Source: Deltaproteobacteria bacterium (GTDB taxonomy: Bacteria; Bdellovibrionota; Bdellovibrionia; Bdellovibrionales; Bdellovibrionaceae). Taken from it: a DNA stretch of 64,000 nucleotides. Shown here piece by piece: positions 18,117 through 26,541 of the stretch (the stretch's first letter is position 1; the number at the start of each line of letters is the position of its first letter). The notes beneath the pieces are model-generated. The model was not told the origin of the DNA. It made no database searches and saw only the letters and a program-made list of their open reading frames with translations. The stretch covers positions 1 to 64,000 of the forward strand of contig JAFLCC010000010.1 in assembly GCA_017302835.1 (NCBI GenBank). Reading direction: 5' to 3'. Both the position numbers and the translations under genes were made by a program.

Positions 18117-18872
18117 ATGAAGCAGGTCCTAATAGCATTTATGGTGTCGGTACTGTCAATAAATGTGACAGCTGCGGACCTATGTTTGGACTCTTACCAA
18201 AACCAACCACGCGGGCTTTTTTTAAAAAATACAGTTGCTGATAATGTCTATTTTGTTGTAGGTGATACACCTTACCTTGTCTCCCCGGACGTCCATGAGT
18301 TATTCTACACGGCAGCTTGCCATGGTGGGCGATGTGAGGCCGGTCTAAGAAACTGGTTCGCGTTTCCGCAATCGATGCAATATGTAGCGCCGGCACGTGG
18401 GGGAGAAATAAAAAGTGATAGCCTAGCATTGAGTTTAGCGGACAATACCCCCGTTGATTACTGGATCAGAGGCTTGAAAGACATTTCGAAAAGGCCACCT
18501 ACAAGCACACTCTCTTTATATGAATCAAAGAAAAATCTAGAGCAAAATGAAAAAGACATAAAAATCTCTGAGAAAAAAAATCAGTATGCTCAACATTTAT
18601 CTAACATCGAGGCGCTTTTAAAAGGAAATGAAAACCGTTCAGAAAACAGGGCTCGCTTGGCTCAGTTTCTAAACGAACAATATTCAGACGGTCGTCGTCA
18701 TTTATTTACGATGGAAAGCTATGATTTTTTCAAAAAGTATGTGGATCGCTTGTTTGATGATAAAATGAGTTTGGAAGATCTCCACGAAGTCACTCGACAT
18801 TTAACAAATAGCTACGAAAAGTATGCGCTATTTCAGAATTCCATCGCAAAGATTAGCAATCAAAATGATTAA
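18117..18872 (+). CDS. secreted protein of unknown function
   Basis: This 251-residue protein has a clear signal peptide (cleavage after ~residue 19, V-T-A-A-D). A GGGAGG ribosome-binding site lies seven bases before the ATG. The N-terminal half contains paired Cys residues (L-C-L-D-S; A-C-H-G-G-R-C); the C-terminal half is charged and helical. No family is recognised. A small gene follows on the same strand. Confidence 0.65.
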   Translation: MKQVLIAFMVSVLSINVTAADLCLDSYQNQPRGLFLKNTVADNVYFVVGDTPYLVSPDVHELFYTAACHGGRCEAGLRNWFAFPQSMQYVAPARGGEIKSDSLALSLADNTPVDYWIRGLKDISKRPPTSTLSLYESKKNLEQNEKDIKISEKKNQYAQHLSNIEALLKGNENRSENRARLAQFLNEQYSDGRRHLFTMESYDFFKKYVDRLFDDKMSLEDLHEVTRHLTNSYEKYALFQNSIAKISNQND

Positions 18873-18986
18873 ATCCAGATTGTGATTTTTTTGTTAAAGC
18901 AGCATTCGCCAAGAGACAACAACTTACCCACATTTATCTCCGAAACATTCCGGAGCTTAAACTTTAAAAGCATTCTCGAGGTACAT

Positions 18987-19247
18987 ATGAAGGTCCGTGA
19001 TAATTTGTATGCTGGAAATAATTTGCCACGTTCTGCCTTGCAACCCATTTTTAAATTAGCCAATTTAGTTCACAACCAAAACGACAAGGAGTCTTTTTTA
19101 CTTGTATTAGAACTTTCTAAAACAGCGACGCTTAATGAAGAACGCTCCCGGTATGAAAGCCTCATCGCTGCCATGATTTCGACGAATCCCGAGTTAAAAA
19201 AGATCCATAGACTCCACAAACTTAAAACGTTACTTCGTCTTCAATAA
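18987..19247 (+). CDS. small helical protein of unknown function
   Basis: The frame is open from 18882, but the ATG at 18987 follows GAGG by five bases and gives an 86-residue product beginning M-K-V-R-D-N-L-Y. It is predicted by eye to be helical with a basic tail (H-K-L-K-T-L-L-R-L-Q). It has no signal peptide and no family match that I recognise. The codons before 18987 also look protein-like, so this could be the end of a longer damaged gene. Confidence 0.45.
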   Translation: MKVRDNLYAGNNLPRSALQPIFKLANLVHNQNDKESFLLVLELSKTATLNEERSRYESLIAAMISTNPELKKIHRLHKLKTLLRLQ

Positions 19248-19740
19248 TAAATTTGCAGTTTCGTCTGAACCCGACGGTTAAAATTAATTTTCAATTTGCC
19301 GGTGGACCCAGCAGAGTCTAAGAAAAGCAAGTATAATGTTAAATCGATTGTATAGCTTCCTAGGTTAGCCCTTTATTCGCTCTAAAACGACCTAAAAACC
19401 CCTTTCGGGCTATATTACAACTGGATGATCTTTTAAAACGACTTCGTGCGGACGAAAATCTTCAAATTGAACATTTAAAAGCTGCAACCGAAGACGCACA
19501 GATGCGGAAACGCTAAAACCACCAAGTTCAGTTTTGGCGATTTCAAAATCGATCCAGTCTCTCTCGAACAAGAAATTTCTTTAGTTCTCTGGAGCGACAA
19601 CAGGCAGATTTCAAGACAACGAAACCGAAAAAGCAGAGCGAGCCTTCGCTCTTCAAAAAAATTAGAAAATAAAAATGAAAAAATGATTCAGAATTAATTC
19701 TAAAGGCATTTTCTAGAGACCGGACATCGCTGTAGAATTT
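19248..19740. other. degenerate, probably formerly coding stretch
   Basis: No intact frame is present. Plus-strand runs around 19410-19515 (L-D-D-L-L-K-R-L-R-A-D-E) and 19540-19670 (F-G-D-F-K-I-D-P-V) read like protein, but in different frames and without starts. I take this as an unrecognised decayed gene. Confidence 0.4.
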
Positions 19741-20151
19741 TTACTGAATTACGACCACAGAATATGTTAGTGTATTTCCAATTGGATTTACAAATTGCTT
19801 AAGCGTTGTTTTTCCATTCCAATTTACATTGTAACCTTTGAATTCTTCAATTTGTACACCGCTGTTAGAAAGCGTTCCAACTACTGTTTCTCTATATTGA
19901 GCTGACACACAAACAACGGCTTCTGGTTTCATTTGCGTGTTAACTTTAATAGTTTTACAACTATCATGCATTTTCATGTCCTGGAAGTCTCCCATAATGT
20001 TATAAAAAAAGAACGGCATAAACTCGCGATCAGCCATATCAAAAAGAACAACAATATCTTGAGGCCTTGGAGCGTAATTATTTTGAATTGGATAATTTTG
20101 TGCAGAGGAAATAACTGTTAATAGAAGTATTGATAATAGTGTTTGTTTCAT
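19741..20151 (-). CDS. small secreted protein of unknown function
   Basis: This 136-residue protein starts with a typical signal peptide (M-K-Q-T-L-L-S-I-L-L-L-T-V-I-S-S-A-Q). The mature part has two Cys residues and several short beta-strand-like stretches. No domain is recognised. About 200 bases of plain intergenic DNA separate it from the TonB-like gene downstream. Confidence 0.65.
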   Translation of the reverse strand: MKQTLLSILLLTVISSAQNYPIQNNYAPRPQDIVVLFDMADREFMPFFFYNIMGDFQDMKMHDSCKTIKVNTQMKPEAVVCVSAQYRETVVGTLSNSGVQIEEFKGYNVNWNGKTTLKQFVNPIGNTLTYSVVVIQ

Positions 20152-20358
20152 AATTTGCCTTTCGGTATAGAAGTTCGTTCTTTGTGTTTTCGGAATAATT
20201 TCCTAGGAAGACACTTAGGAACTATCTTTAGTAATTCCTAGAGATGTTATAGTAAAGCATCCAGTTTTTGAAGTGGTTAGAATAAGTACAGTAAAAAATA
20301 CATACACAGAACTCACTGGCTTACTGAGTTAAGTCCATTTAGACGTTAAAATAAAAAA

Positions 20359-21279
20359 CTAAATTTTTTCACCAAATTCTTTTTTAAAAAAATCTTCAGG
20401 ATTTTTATGACGTACTATTCGATCCCAATTCTCCTGTATCCAAGGCAGGTTCATATATACAGCTGGCAAGGGGAACATCCCTTTAAATGGACCTAACTCC
20501 CATTCGAGAGAGCTTTGAACTTGGCTTCTATAAAAATGAAGAGCATTTCCAATAATAAATGTATTTTCATTTTTTAATTCAGAATTAGCCACTTCACCAA
20601 ACTCAAACATGAAGGATAAATCGACTACGGTAACTAACCTTTTTTTTAAGTAAGGCTTAAAATTTTGTTCGCAAGTCTTTTTCAAAACACTAAGGACATA
20701 AAGTCGCATATTGAAATCAGCCTCATGGATTTTTGTATCATACCAGTTACAAGTACCTTGTTCATTTAAAACCAAACGGGCATTAACTGTTCCAGAAATC
20801 TTTTGTCTTTTAAAAAAAGAAGGAAAAAAGAGAATCCCTTCTACCGTGTTATAAATCTTTTTATACAATGTATAGTCTTTAACTCTTTCAAAGGTGCCTC
20901 CACCTATTCCCCAAGCCAAATTAATATCATCTTTATTTGGAGAAATTGAGTAACTATCTTCGTGAAGATTTTTTTGTGTTTTTATTTCATTACTTGTAAA
21001 AGTAGAAATTTCATTAAATTTTGAAAAATCAACACTGGGCTTAAATAAAATTGGATCTGATTTGACTGAAGTTGTTGATGATTTCTTACTTCCCTTAACA
21101 GAGGTTGTGCCTTTTGGCAAAATGGTCAAATTATTTTTTTTCTCTGTCAACGTAACTTCATATTTATTTGGTGCTTTTATATCGGGTTTTAAAAAAGAAT
21201 TAAAATATATGAGAAAAAAGATGTGAATAAAAAGTGAAGCTAAAAGTGATTTTTTGATATTGATAAATCCATTGCGCAT
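20359..21279 (-). CDS. TonB-like energy-transducer family protein
   Basis: This 306-residue protein has a short cytoplasmic N-terminus, one membrane helix (~residues 12-29), a K/S/T-rich periplasmic spacer (~40-110) and a region at ~150-235. The pattern of that region (F-F-P-S-F-F-K-R-Q-K-I-S-G-T-V, L-N-E-Q-G-T, L-K-K-T-C, N-F-K-P) matches the TonB C-terminal fold. An extra ~75 residues follow. TonB proteins couple the proton gradient to outer-membrane transport. No ExbB/ExbD or receptor gene is next to it. The family call is by pattern; a TonB-like protein with another role is possible. Confidence 0.55.
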   Translation of the reverse strand: MRNGFINIKKSLLASLFIHIFFLIYFNSFLKPDIKAPNKYEVTLTEKKNNLTILPKGTTSVKGSKKSSTTSVKSDPILFKPSVDFSKFNEISTFTSNEIKTQKNLHEDSYSISPNKDDINLAWGIGGGTFERVKDYTLYKKIYNTVEGILFFPSFFKRQKISGTVNARLVLNEQGTCNWYDTKIHEADFNMRLYVLSVLKKTCEQNFKPYLKKRLVTVVDLSFMFEFGEVANSELKNENTFIIGNALHFYRSQVQSSLEWELGPFKGMFPLPAVYMNLPWIQENWDRIVRHKNPEDFFKKEFGEKI

Positions 21280-21423
21280 AATTTATCATTACTCATCGCT
21301 ATCAGAATGATTGTCAAGCTTGTGAGCCAGATCCTGCTCCACTGAAATAACATACTTTAATGGCGAAGTATTTGCCTCAGTCAATTTGGAACAAGTAAGG
21401 CATGACTACTAAAGTCATGCCTC

Positions 21424-22218
21424 TTAATTTACTATCACAGGGAAAATCTGAATGCAGGCCTGGGTAATATATTTCTTTTTTTTAATGTTTATTGAATTTG
21501 ACATATATTTTTCCAGCAATTCCTTAATGTCAATTCTAAGCCCTTGCATTGCCGTTTCATCCAAGCAAAGAACATAATTTAAAAAAATAGATTTTGGATT
21601 CTCATATTCCTTATCGACCTTTGCAACGATATCTTGAAGCAATTTTTTTTGATAATTTTTTTGACTGATTATGCTGCTGAACTGATTTAAATTGATATGA
21701 TACGTATTGTCCCTAATTTCAGTAATCAAATTTTCTTTCAAAAACATAGAAAAAAAACTGTCAATTTGGCTTCTAGATAAATCAAGTTGATTTTGCAACA
21801 ATTCATAATTTATATGATCATTAAACTCTAAGAAATAAATTAGTAATGGCAAAACCTTAGGTGTTGCCAACAATTCATTGTTATTTAATTGCACCACAGT
21901 GAGTTTAATGTCTTTTTTTGAAATACTTAGATTTCTATCATAAAAGGCAATTTCCCATTTATCTTTTGCATTTTCCTTTAAGGCTAAATTCACTAAATAA
22001 TTACTTTCGGCATTCGAAAGCCCAAAAAAACGCGCCAAAGAAAGAACTTGCGAAACCGTAGGGCGTCGCTTCCCGCTTAGGATCATCTTTAGGGAAGACA
22101 ATCCTAATTTAGTTTTCTTAGAAAATCGTTCAATATTTGATAATCGATTTTCTTTCTTAAAATTGTCAAATGCAACCTTGAAAAACTCGCCAGTAGTTTG
22201 TAGCAAATAGACTTTCAC
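21424..22218 (-). CDS. TIGR02147/DUF4423-type regulatory protein
   Basis: This 264-residue cytoplasmic protein matches the TIGR02147 family. Its N-terminal helix-turn-helix-like region (~residues 8-70) reads R-F-S-K-K-T-K-L-G-L-S-S-L-K-M-I-L-S-G-K-R-R-P-T and F-F-G-L-S-N-A-E. A C-terminal DUF4423-like domain follows. The family is common in Bdellovibrio and Fibrobacter and is presumed to regulate transcription. It begins two bases after a small secreted-protein gene on the same strand, so the two form an operon; the regulator may sense or control that product. Confidence 0.8.
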   Translation of the reverse strand: MKVYLLQTTGEFFKVAFDNFKKENRLSNIERFSKKTKLGLSSLKMILSGKRRPTVSQVLSLARFFGLSNAESNYLVNLALKENAKDKWEIAFYDRNLSISKKDIKLTVVQLNNNELLATPKVLPLLIYFLEFNDHINYELLQNQLDLSRSQIDSFFSMFLKENLITEIRDNTYHINLNQFSSIISQKNYQKKLLQDIVAKVDKEYENPKSIFLNYVLCLDETAMQGLRIDIKELLEKYMSNSINIKKKKYITQACIQIFPVIVN

Positions 22219-22220
22219 TG

Positions 22221-22637
22221 TTAATTACCAACAGAAGCTCCGCCAGGGGTGGAACCCTCTGGTTTGTAAAAAATACCTTCAACTTGAATCTCACCCGTAG
22301 AACTTTTTGCAATGTAAGCAACAATTGATCCCGCCAAGCTCCAATTTGACCTCGAATTATTCCTTTGTCTCATTACTAATTGAAAGCTCACAATTTTCTT
22401 TAGTCCAAGATCGACAAGATTAAAACCAGAAATTCGCAAAACGTTGTTAGACTGCGAAGTAATGGCATTCAACTTTCCAGTAAGTTGAGAATAGGCAGGT
22501 GAAAGAAGTACCAATGAAACTTCTTCAGCAACAACAACATTTGATAGTTGATTAACTGATACTCTTGATTGCGCAAGAGTTCGGTTTGCTATCAGTATAT
22601 AAACCATCAGTATAAACATAAATGTACTGCTTTTCAT
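22221..22637 (-). CDS. small secreted protein paired with the TIGR02147 regulator
   Basis: This 138-residue protein has a signal peptide (residues 1-22, ending L-A-Q) and no Cys in the mature part. An AAGGAG ribosome-binding site lies just before the ATG. The mature protein is beta-rich by eye, with a Gly/Ser-rich end. The function is unknown. The tight linkage to the regulator gene is the main clue. Confidence 0.7.
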   Translation of the reverse strand: MKSSTFMFILMVYILIANRTLAQSRVSVNQLSNVVVAEEVSLVLLSPAYSQLTGKLNAITSQSNNVLRISGFNLVDLGLKKIVSFQLVMRQRNNSRSNWSLAGSIVAYIAKSSTGEIQVEGIFYKPEGSTPGGASVGN

Positions 22638-23064
22638 AAAAATCTCCTTAATTAGATTTGTTTTTCACTTAGCTCATTTAAAGCATAAAAATTAGAATTG
22701 CAATAGGAAGTAAAGCAAAACATGTCACATCTTGTGACTTTTTGGATTACTTTATCGCGAGAATTAAGTCTCTTATTTTGCTGCGGAATCGGCTCGGTCA
22801 GGTTCGGAAATTCCCGATCTGAGTTTCCGCACTTGGAAGGACTTCTTGGAGCTAAAGTGTCATAAAAAATGACATGAAAGGTGACCTTCTTCTATAATAA
22901 ATGGGGTTTCTAAATCCTCAAAAAAGTGATTTTTAGACCAAAAAATCAGGCCAATATTTTAAGTATTTTCATAGGGTTACCTCTTACAGGGAACTCCTGT
23001 ACATGAGCATAATTACCTCTTATGGCGCTATTTTTGCTCTATCTAAAACAAAAGGGAGAAATCG
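22638..23064. other. divergent intergenic region
   Basis: These 427 bases between two divergent genes must hold both promoters. A near-repeat (TTACCTCTTA at about 22979 and 23015) is visible, but I see no clear sigma-70 boxes and no RNA gene. Confidence 0.4.
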
Positions 23065-24381
23065 ATGAAGAACTATTCAACATTAAACTCAAAGAGTATG
23101 ATTTTTTTTTCAGTAGTATTATTGACGTTGGTAAGTTTTGGTGAAAACTCGTGTTTAAGTATAATGAGTGGCTCGAGTTCGAATTTTGTGAAGAATTTTC
23201 TAGGAAATGAGGAAATGAAGTTTTCGCACCTGAGTCCGATTTACTACGGCTCTATAGACATCAGCAAGGTTCCCTTCTCTCAGAAAACTTCGCTTAGGTT
23301 ATTCAACCCGCTAACTTTAGAAGAGGCAGATAACAGCAGAATTTTTCAGCGAGGATTGGGTAAGTCTGTTTTGATGAAACATATCTCTAGCGCAAGAGGT
23401 TCTGGAAACGATCAAGTTTCAGACTTTGTAATTGGCAATATTTTTTGGGCTCTTATAGAAGGTGATTTTTTGGCTTTTAACAAAGACAATGTGAGAAAAA
23501 ACTCACCCGGTAGTATTTCCTCTTTGTCGCATCTTCAACAAGATGGTTCAGCTGTAATTCCCGGTATTAAAACAGACTATTATCGTGAATTGGATAAATG
23601 GCTAGGGACTCAAGATAGAAGTTGGGATGAACTTGACCGACTTTACATGAGTGCACTTGAAAATCCAGGGGTCAAAAATCTTTTTAGAGAATATAAGGAA
23701 GCAAATTCAAGATATTATAAAACCCCTGGTGATAAGGACAGCGATAAGAGACTTTGGGAAAAACAAAATGAAGCCTATAAGAAGTATATTGAGGCTTTAA
23801 AACAAACTCGTCGTCAATTATTGGGAAACAATTTAGCTGCATTTGAAGCTACACCAACACCAATTTCCCCAGAAAGGGCTTCACGAACATTAGTAAATGG
23901 AACTAGTTCAAATCCTGGAAATGGCAAATTAACTCCACTTACAGATTCGTGGGAGCAAGAACCCGTAAGAATAAAAAAAGAAGATGTGGATCTACGCCCT
24001 CTACTGTATAAAACTTTTTCACAAGTGAACTACCAAGTTAAAAATGCGATAGTCAAAGATCTTCTCAAAAATCCAGATGTCTTTTATGCTTTTTATATCA
24101 AAGAATTTGGACTTTCTACTAATAAAGGTCTAAACCGCCGCGCTGAAGAGATTATAAATGCTCAAGATTCTAGTTCAATATATGCTTATAGATTGCTTTG
24201 TCACTTTTTCAATTCCATTCTTTCTATGGAAAAGATCCCTGATCTGCATTTAAACACGGCAGCAGGTATAGTTATAGATTTTGCTTCGATTCAGAATGCG
24301 AAGGCAGATCTGGATTTTAAATATACGAAGATTAACAGAAAAGCAGATTTTTCTTTTAAACCTGAATTCGTAAAATATTAA
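23065..24381 (+). CDS. exported protein of unknown function
   Basis: This 438-residue protein has a signal-like N-terminus (S-M-I-F-F-S-V-V-L-L-T-L-V-S-F-G). A GGGAG ribosome-binding site precedes the ATG. The body is mixed alpha/beta with a charged helical middle (~residues 180-260), a Pro/Ser-rich linker (~265-305) and a helical C-terminal part. I recognise no catalytic motif. It is single and followed by a perfect hairpin. Confidence 0.7.
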   Translation: MKNYSTLNSKSMIFFSVVLLTLVSFGENSCLSIMSGSSSNFVKNFLGNEEMKFSHLSPIYYGSIDISKVPFSQKTSLRLFNPLTLEEADNSRIFQRGLGKSVLMKHISSARGSGNDQVSDFVIGNIFWALIEGDFLAFNKDNVRKNSPGSISSLSHLQQDGSAVIPGIKTDYYRELDKWLGTQDRSWDELDRLYMSALENPGVKNLFREYKEANSRYYKTPGDKDSDKRLWEKQNEAYKKYIEALKQTRRQLLGNNLAAFEATPTPISPERASRTLVNGTSSNPGNGKLTPLTDSWEQEPVRIKKEDVDLRPLLYKTFSQVNYQVKNAIVKDLLKNPDVFYAFYIKEFGLSTNKGLNRRAEEIINAQDSSSIYAYRLLCHFFNSILSMEKIPDLHLNTAAGIVIDFASIQNAKADLDFKYTKINRKADFSFKPEFVKY

Positions 24382-24424
24382 GAAACGAGTACTACAGATC
24401 AGATTGAGCTCTGGTCTTGTAAAT

Positions 24425-24456
24425 GCTCTGATTCAAAACTCATTTTGAATCAGAGC
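24425..24456. terminator. perfect 14-bp hairpin between convergent genes
   Basis: GCTCTGATTCAAAA (24425-24438) and TTTTGAATCAGAGC (24443-24456) are perfect inverted copies around a CTCA loop. It lies between two convergent genes and could terminate both. No T-run follows on either strand beyond the A/T bases inside the stem. Confidence 0.65.
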
Positions 24457-24514
24457 TAGGGTGCCAGACTTTATAAGTTTTATTACGATATTGACCAATA
24501 GCTTTTTTAAAGCT

Positions 24515-25378
24515 TTAAGTTATTTTAAAGCTACTCAGCCAATCGAAAATAGTTTTTGCGTTTTCACGGAGATCTTTTCTTTCTCTTAGCCACCATAAGG
24601 AAAACTCGTCCTTTATTTTCACTCGAATATCGAGTTTGATCACCTTCTTCTCACGAATTAATGCTTGAACCGACATGGCGGGAACGATACTCCATCCGTA
24701 CCCCGAGGCGACTGCCGATCTGACCCCTATGACTCCGTCAAGGGTACAATTAAATGTTTGTTCAGGCCTAAAATCCAAATGTTGTTCTGGATTCACTTCA
24801 GCATGTCTAATGTAGGGTAATTCTTTTAAAAAGGTAGCCATCTCTTTTTCTGGGACAAATTCAAATTTCCTTTTCCAATCTCTAGGACAGATTGCGATCC
24901 AAGGATAAGTGCTCGATTTCTTATGGGCTACCGATGGATTATTGGGAGCATGACCGGTCACAATAAAATCCACTCGACTTTGAATCAGTTCTTGTTCCAG
25001 ATTCTTGGCAATAATATGAAATGACCACGAGTATTCTTGGTTTGATTTTTTTGATAACAGCTGAAACTGAGGGATCAGCATTTCTTCTGCTAGCCAGGTA
25101 AAAGCGCCAATACGAATACGAACTTTATCTTCTTTTAAATGTTTTTGTTCATTGATAATGCCTTCGGTCCACTGAGCTATCTTTTGTCCTGACTCACTTA
25201 AAATCCATCTATTGTTGGCTTTATGTAAAAAGTTCGTTTCAGAAACAAGTCGACGTACCTTTCTTACTAATGAGGGCGGGTCCATTCCCAGTAGCGCAGC
25301 CGCGCCCCTTAACGAGCCACTATGGCTAAAAGCGTTTAATATTAAGCAGTACTCAGGATCAATTGGATATTTTATCAT
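24515..25378 (-). CDS. LysR-family transcriptional regulator
   Basis: This 287-residue protein has an N-terminal winged helix-turn-helix (~residues 8-62: G-S-L-R-G-A-A-A-L-L-G-M-D-P-P-S-L-V-R-K) and a LysR substrate-binding domain (I-R-I-G-A-F at ~90, then G-V-I-G-V-R-S-A-V-A-S-G-Y-G-W-S-I-V-P near residue 215). Length is normal for LysR. It is divergent from the next gene (25484), which it may regulate. The effector is unknown. Confidence 0.85.
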   Translation of the reverse strand: MIKYPIDPEYCLILNAFSHSGSLRGAAALLGMDPPSLVRKVRRLVSETNFLHKANNRWILSESGQKIAQWTEGIINEQKHLKEDKVRIRIGAFTWLAEEMLIPQFQLLSKKSNQEYSWSFHIIAKNLEQELIQSRVDFIVTGHAPNNPSVAHKKSSTYPWIAICPRDWKRKFEFVPEKEMATFLKELPYIRHAEVNPEQHLDFRPEQTFNCTLDGVIGVRSAVASGYGWSIVPAMSVQALIREKKVIKLDIRVKIKDEFSLWWLRERKDLRENAKTIFDWLSSFKIT

Positions 25379-25483
25379 CGTTGATATTTTGATAACACGA
25401 TAGTTCTATTTTAACAACATACATTGCTCGCCACATCAAGTATATCATCTTCAGTTAAAACAAACTAAGCCTAGGGGTTAAAA

Positions 25484-26179
25484 ATGTCTAATGCCTTTGT
25501 AATTTTGTCTTTGATCGCATTAATGCCGATAACGTTATGGGCCCAACCTAAAATACTGGTCGCCAAACCAACAACGCAATTAAAAGGGCTAGTCATCATA
25601 GCACCTGCTAAAAAATACTTGATGGAAGAAAGATTATTTTCTGAACTGTCTCGCCAGCTGTCTCATCGAGGCTTTATCGTTGTTCGTTTTAATTGGAGTG
25701 AGGATACTTTACTTGATCCAAATTTAGAACTTCAACGAGCCGCTCGAGATATTTATAAAGTTGTAAGTGAATCTCAGCGCTATTTTCGAATTGGTTCCTC
25801 AAGCACCGTCTTAATAAGCAAAAGCTTTTCAACTAAATCCCTAGGGCTATCGCTAAATTTGGCAATGAATCACATTTTACTAACGCCCAATTGCTCGAAA
25901 GAATCCACATTTGCGTCTACCTATGGTTCAATTTTGAAACGACCCGATTTAAAAATGAGCATTGTCATATCTAATGAAGATCCTAACTGCTATGTGAAAC
26001 AAATTTATTCGGCGCTTGGGCAGTTAGCGAACCCAATATCGCTGTTTACTACCCACGGAGATCACAACTTTGTAACGAGCCAAACCCAAGCCTTTGGAAA
26101 ATTCAGTCCTTTTATTTACCAGGATCAAGTCGTGCAGTTTGTCACCATTCAGGCTTTAGTAAATTTAATAGTAAAATAA
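25484..26179 (+). CDS. exported alpha/beta-hydrolase-like protein
   Basis: This 231-residue protein has a signal peptide (ending L-W-A-Q-P). The mature part resembles small alpha/beta hydrolases of the dienelactone hydrolase/TEX30 kind: K-G-L-V-I-I-A-P-A near the start, S-K-S-F-S-T-K in the nucleophile-elbow region (not the canonical G-x-S-x-G), and T-H-G-D-H-N-F near residue 190, where the catalytic His is expected. The atypical elbow makes activity uncertain. It is divergent from the LysR gene. Confidence 0.55.
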   Translation: MSNAFVILSLIALMPITLWAQPKILVAKPTTQLKGLVIIAPAKKYLMEERLFSELSRQLSHRGFIVVRFNWSEDTLLDPNLELQRAARDIYKVVSESQRYFRIGSSSTVLISKSFSTKSLGLSLNLAMNHILLTPNCSKESTFASTYGSILKRPDLKMSIVISNEDPNCYVKQIYSALGQLANPISLFTTHGDHNFVTSQTQAFGKFSPFIYQDQVVQFVTIQALVNLIVK

Positions 26180-26441
26180 TTTTCAAAACAATTGGAGACT
26201 TGGTGAATATGAAGGGCAAGGTTTTATGAGTGAAGCCGTAAGAGTCCTTGAAAAGCATTTGTTCAATATTGGATTTCATAACATTGACCTTAATGTTTCT
26301 CAATACGCCAAAAGTATAAATACGACGAAAAAAGACACAACTCGGCCCTCCCTGTTTTTCACGGCTTTTTTACCAACTGACTCTTGCTTGCGAATTCCAT
26401 CCGAATATTTTTGATAACAAAGATACGGACTATCCACCATA
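26180..26441. other. short intergenic stretch with a weak 62-codon frame
   Basis: A plus-strand frame at 26226-26414 starts with ATG but has no recognisable sequence and ends without a domain. I do not call it a gene. Confidence 0.3.
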
Positions 26442-26541
26442 AATCTCAATTTTGGAATGTGTTAATAATTTCGTCAAAATATGAGACAAATGTAATTCTT
26501 AGCTAAAGCTCTGGCAAGTTCCGCCGATCTATAACATTAGT
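26442..26541 (+). repeat. duplicated 100-bp leader, copy 1
   Basis: The 100 bases before the 940-residue fibre gene are about 90% identical to 35659-35757, before the lipoprotein/fibre pair. Both copies end directly at an ATG and lack an obvious ribosome-binding site. The shared sequence probably holds the common promoter. Confidence 0.85.

Noticed and set aside
26226..26414. 62-codon frame before the 940-residue fibre gene
   Set aside because: No family, no partner, and no similarity to the matching position before the second fibre locus.
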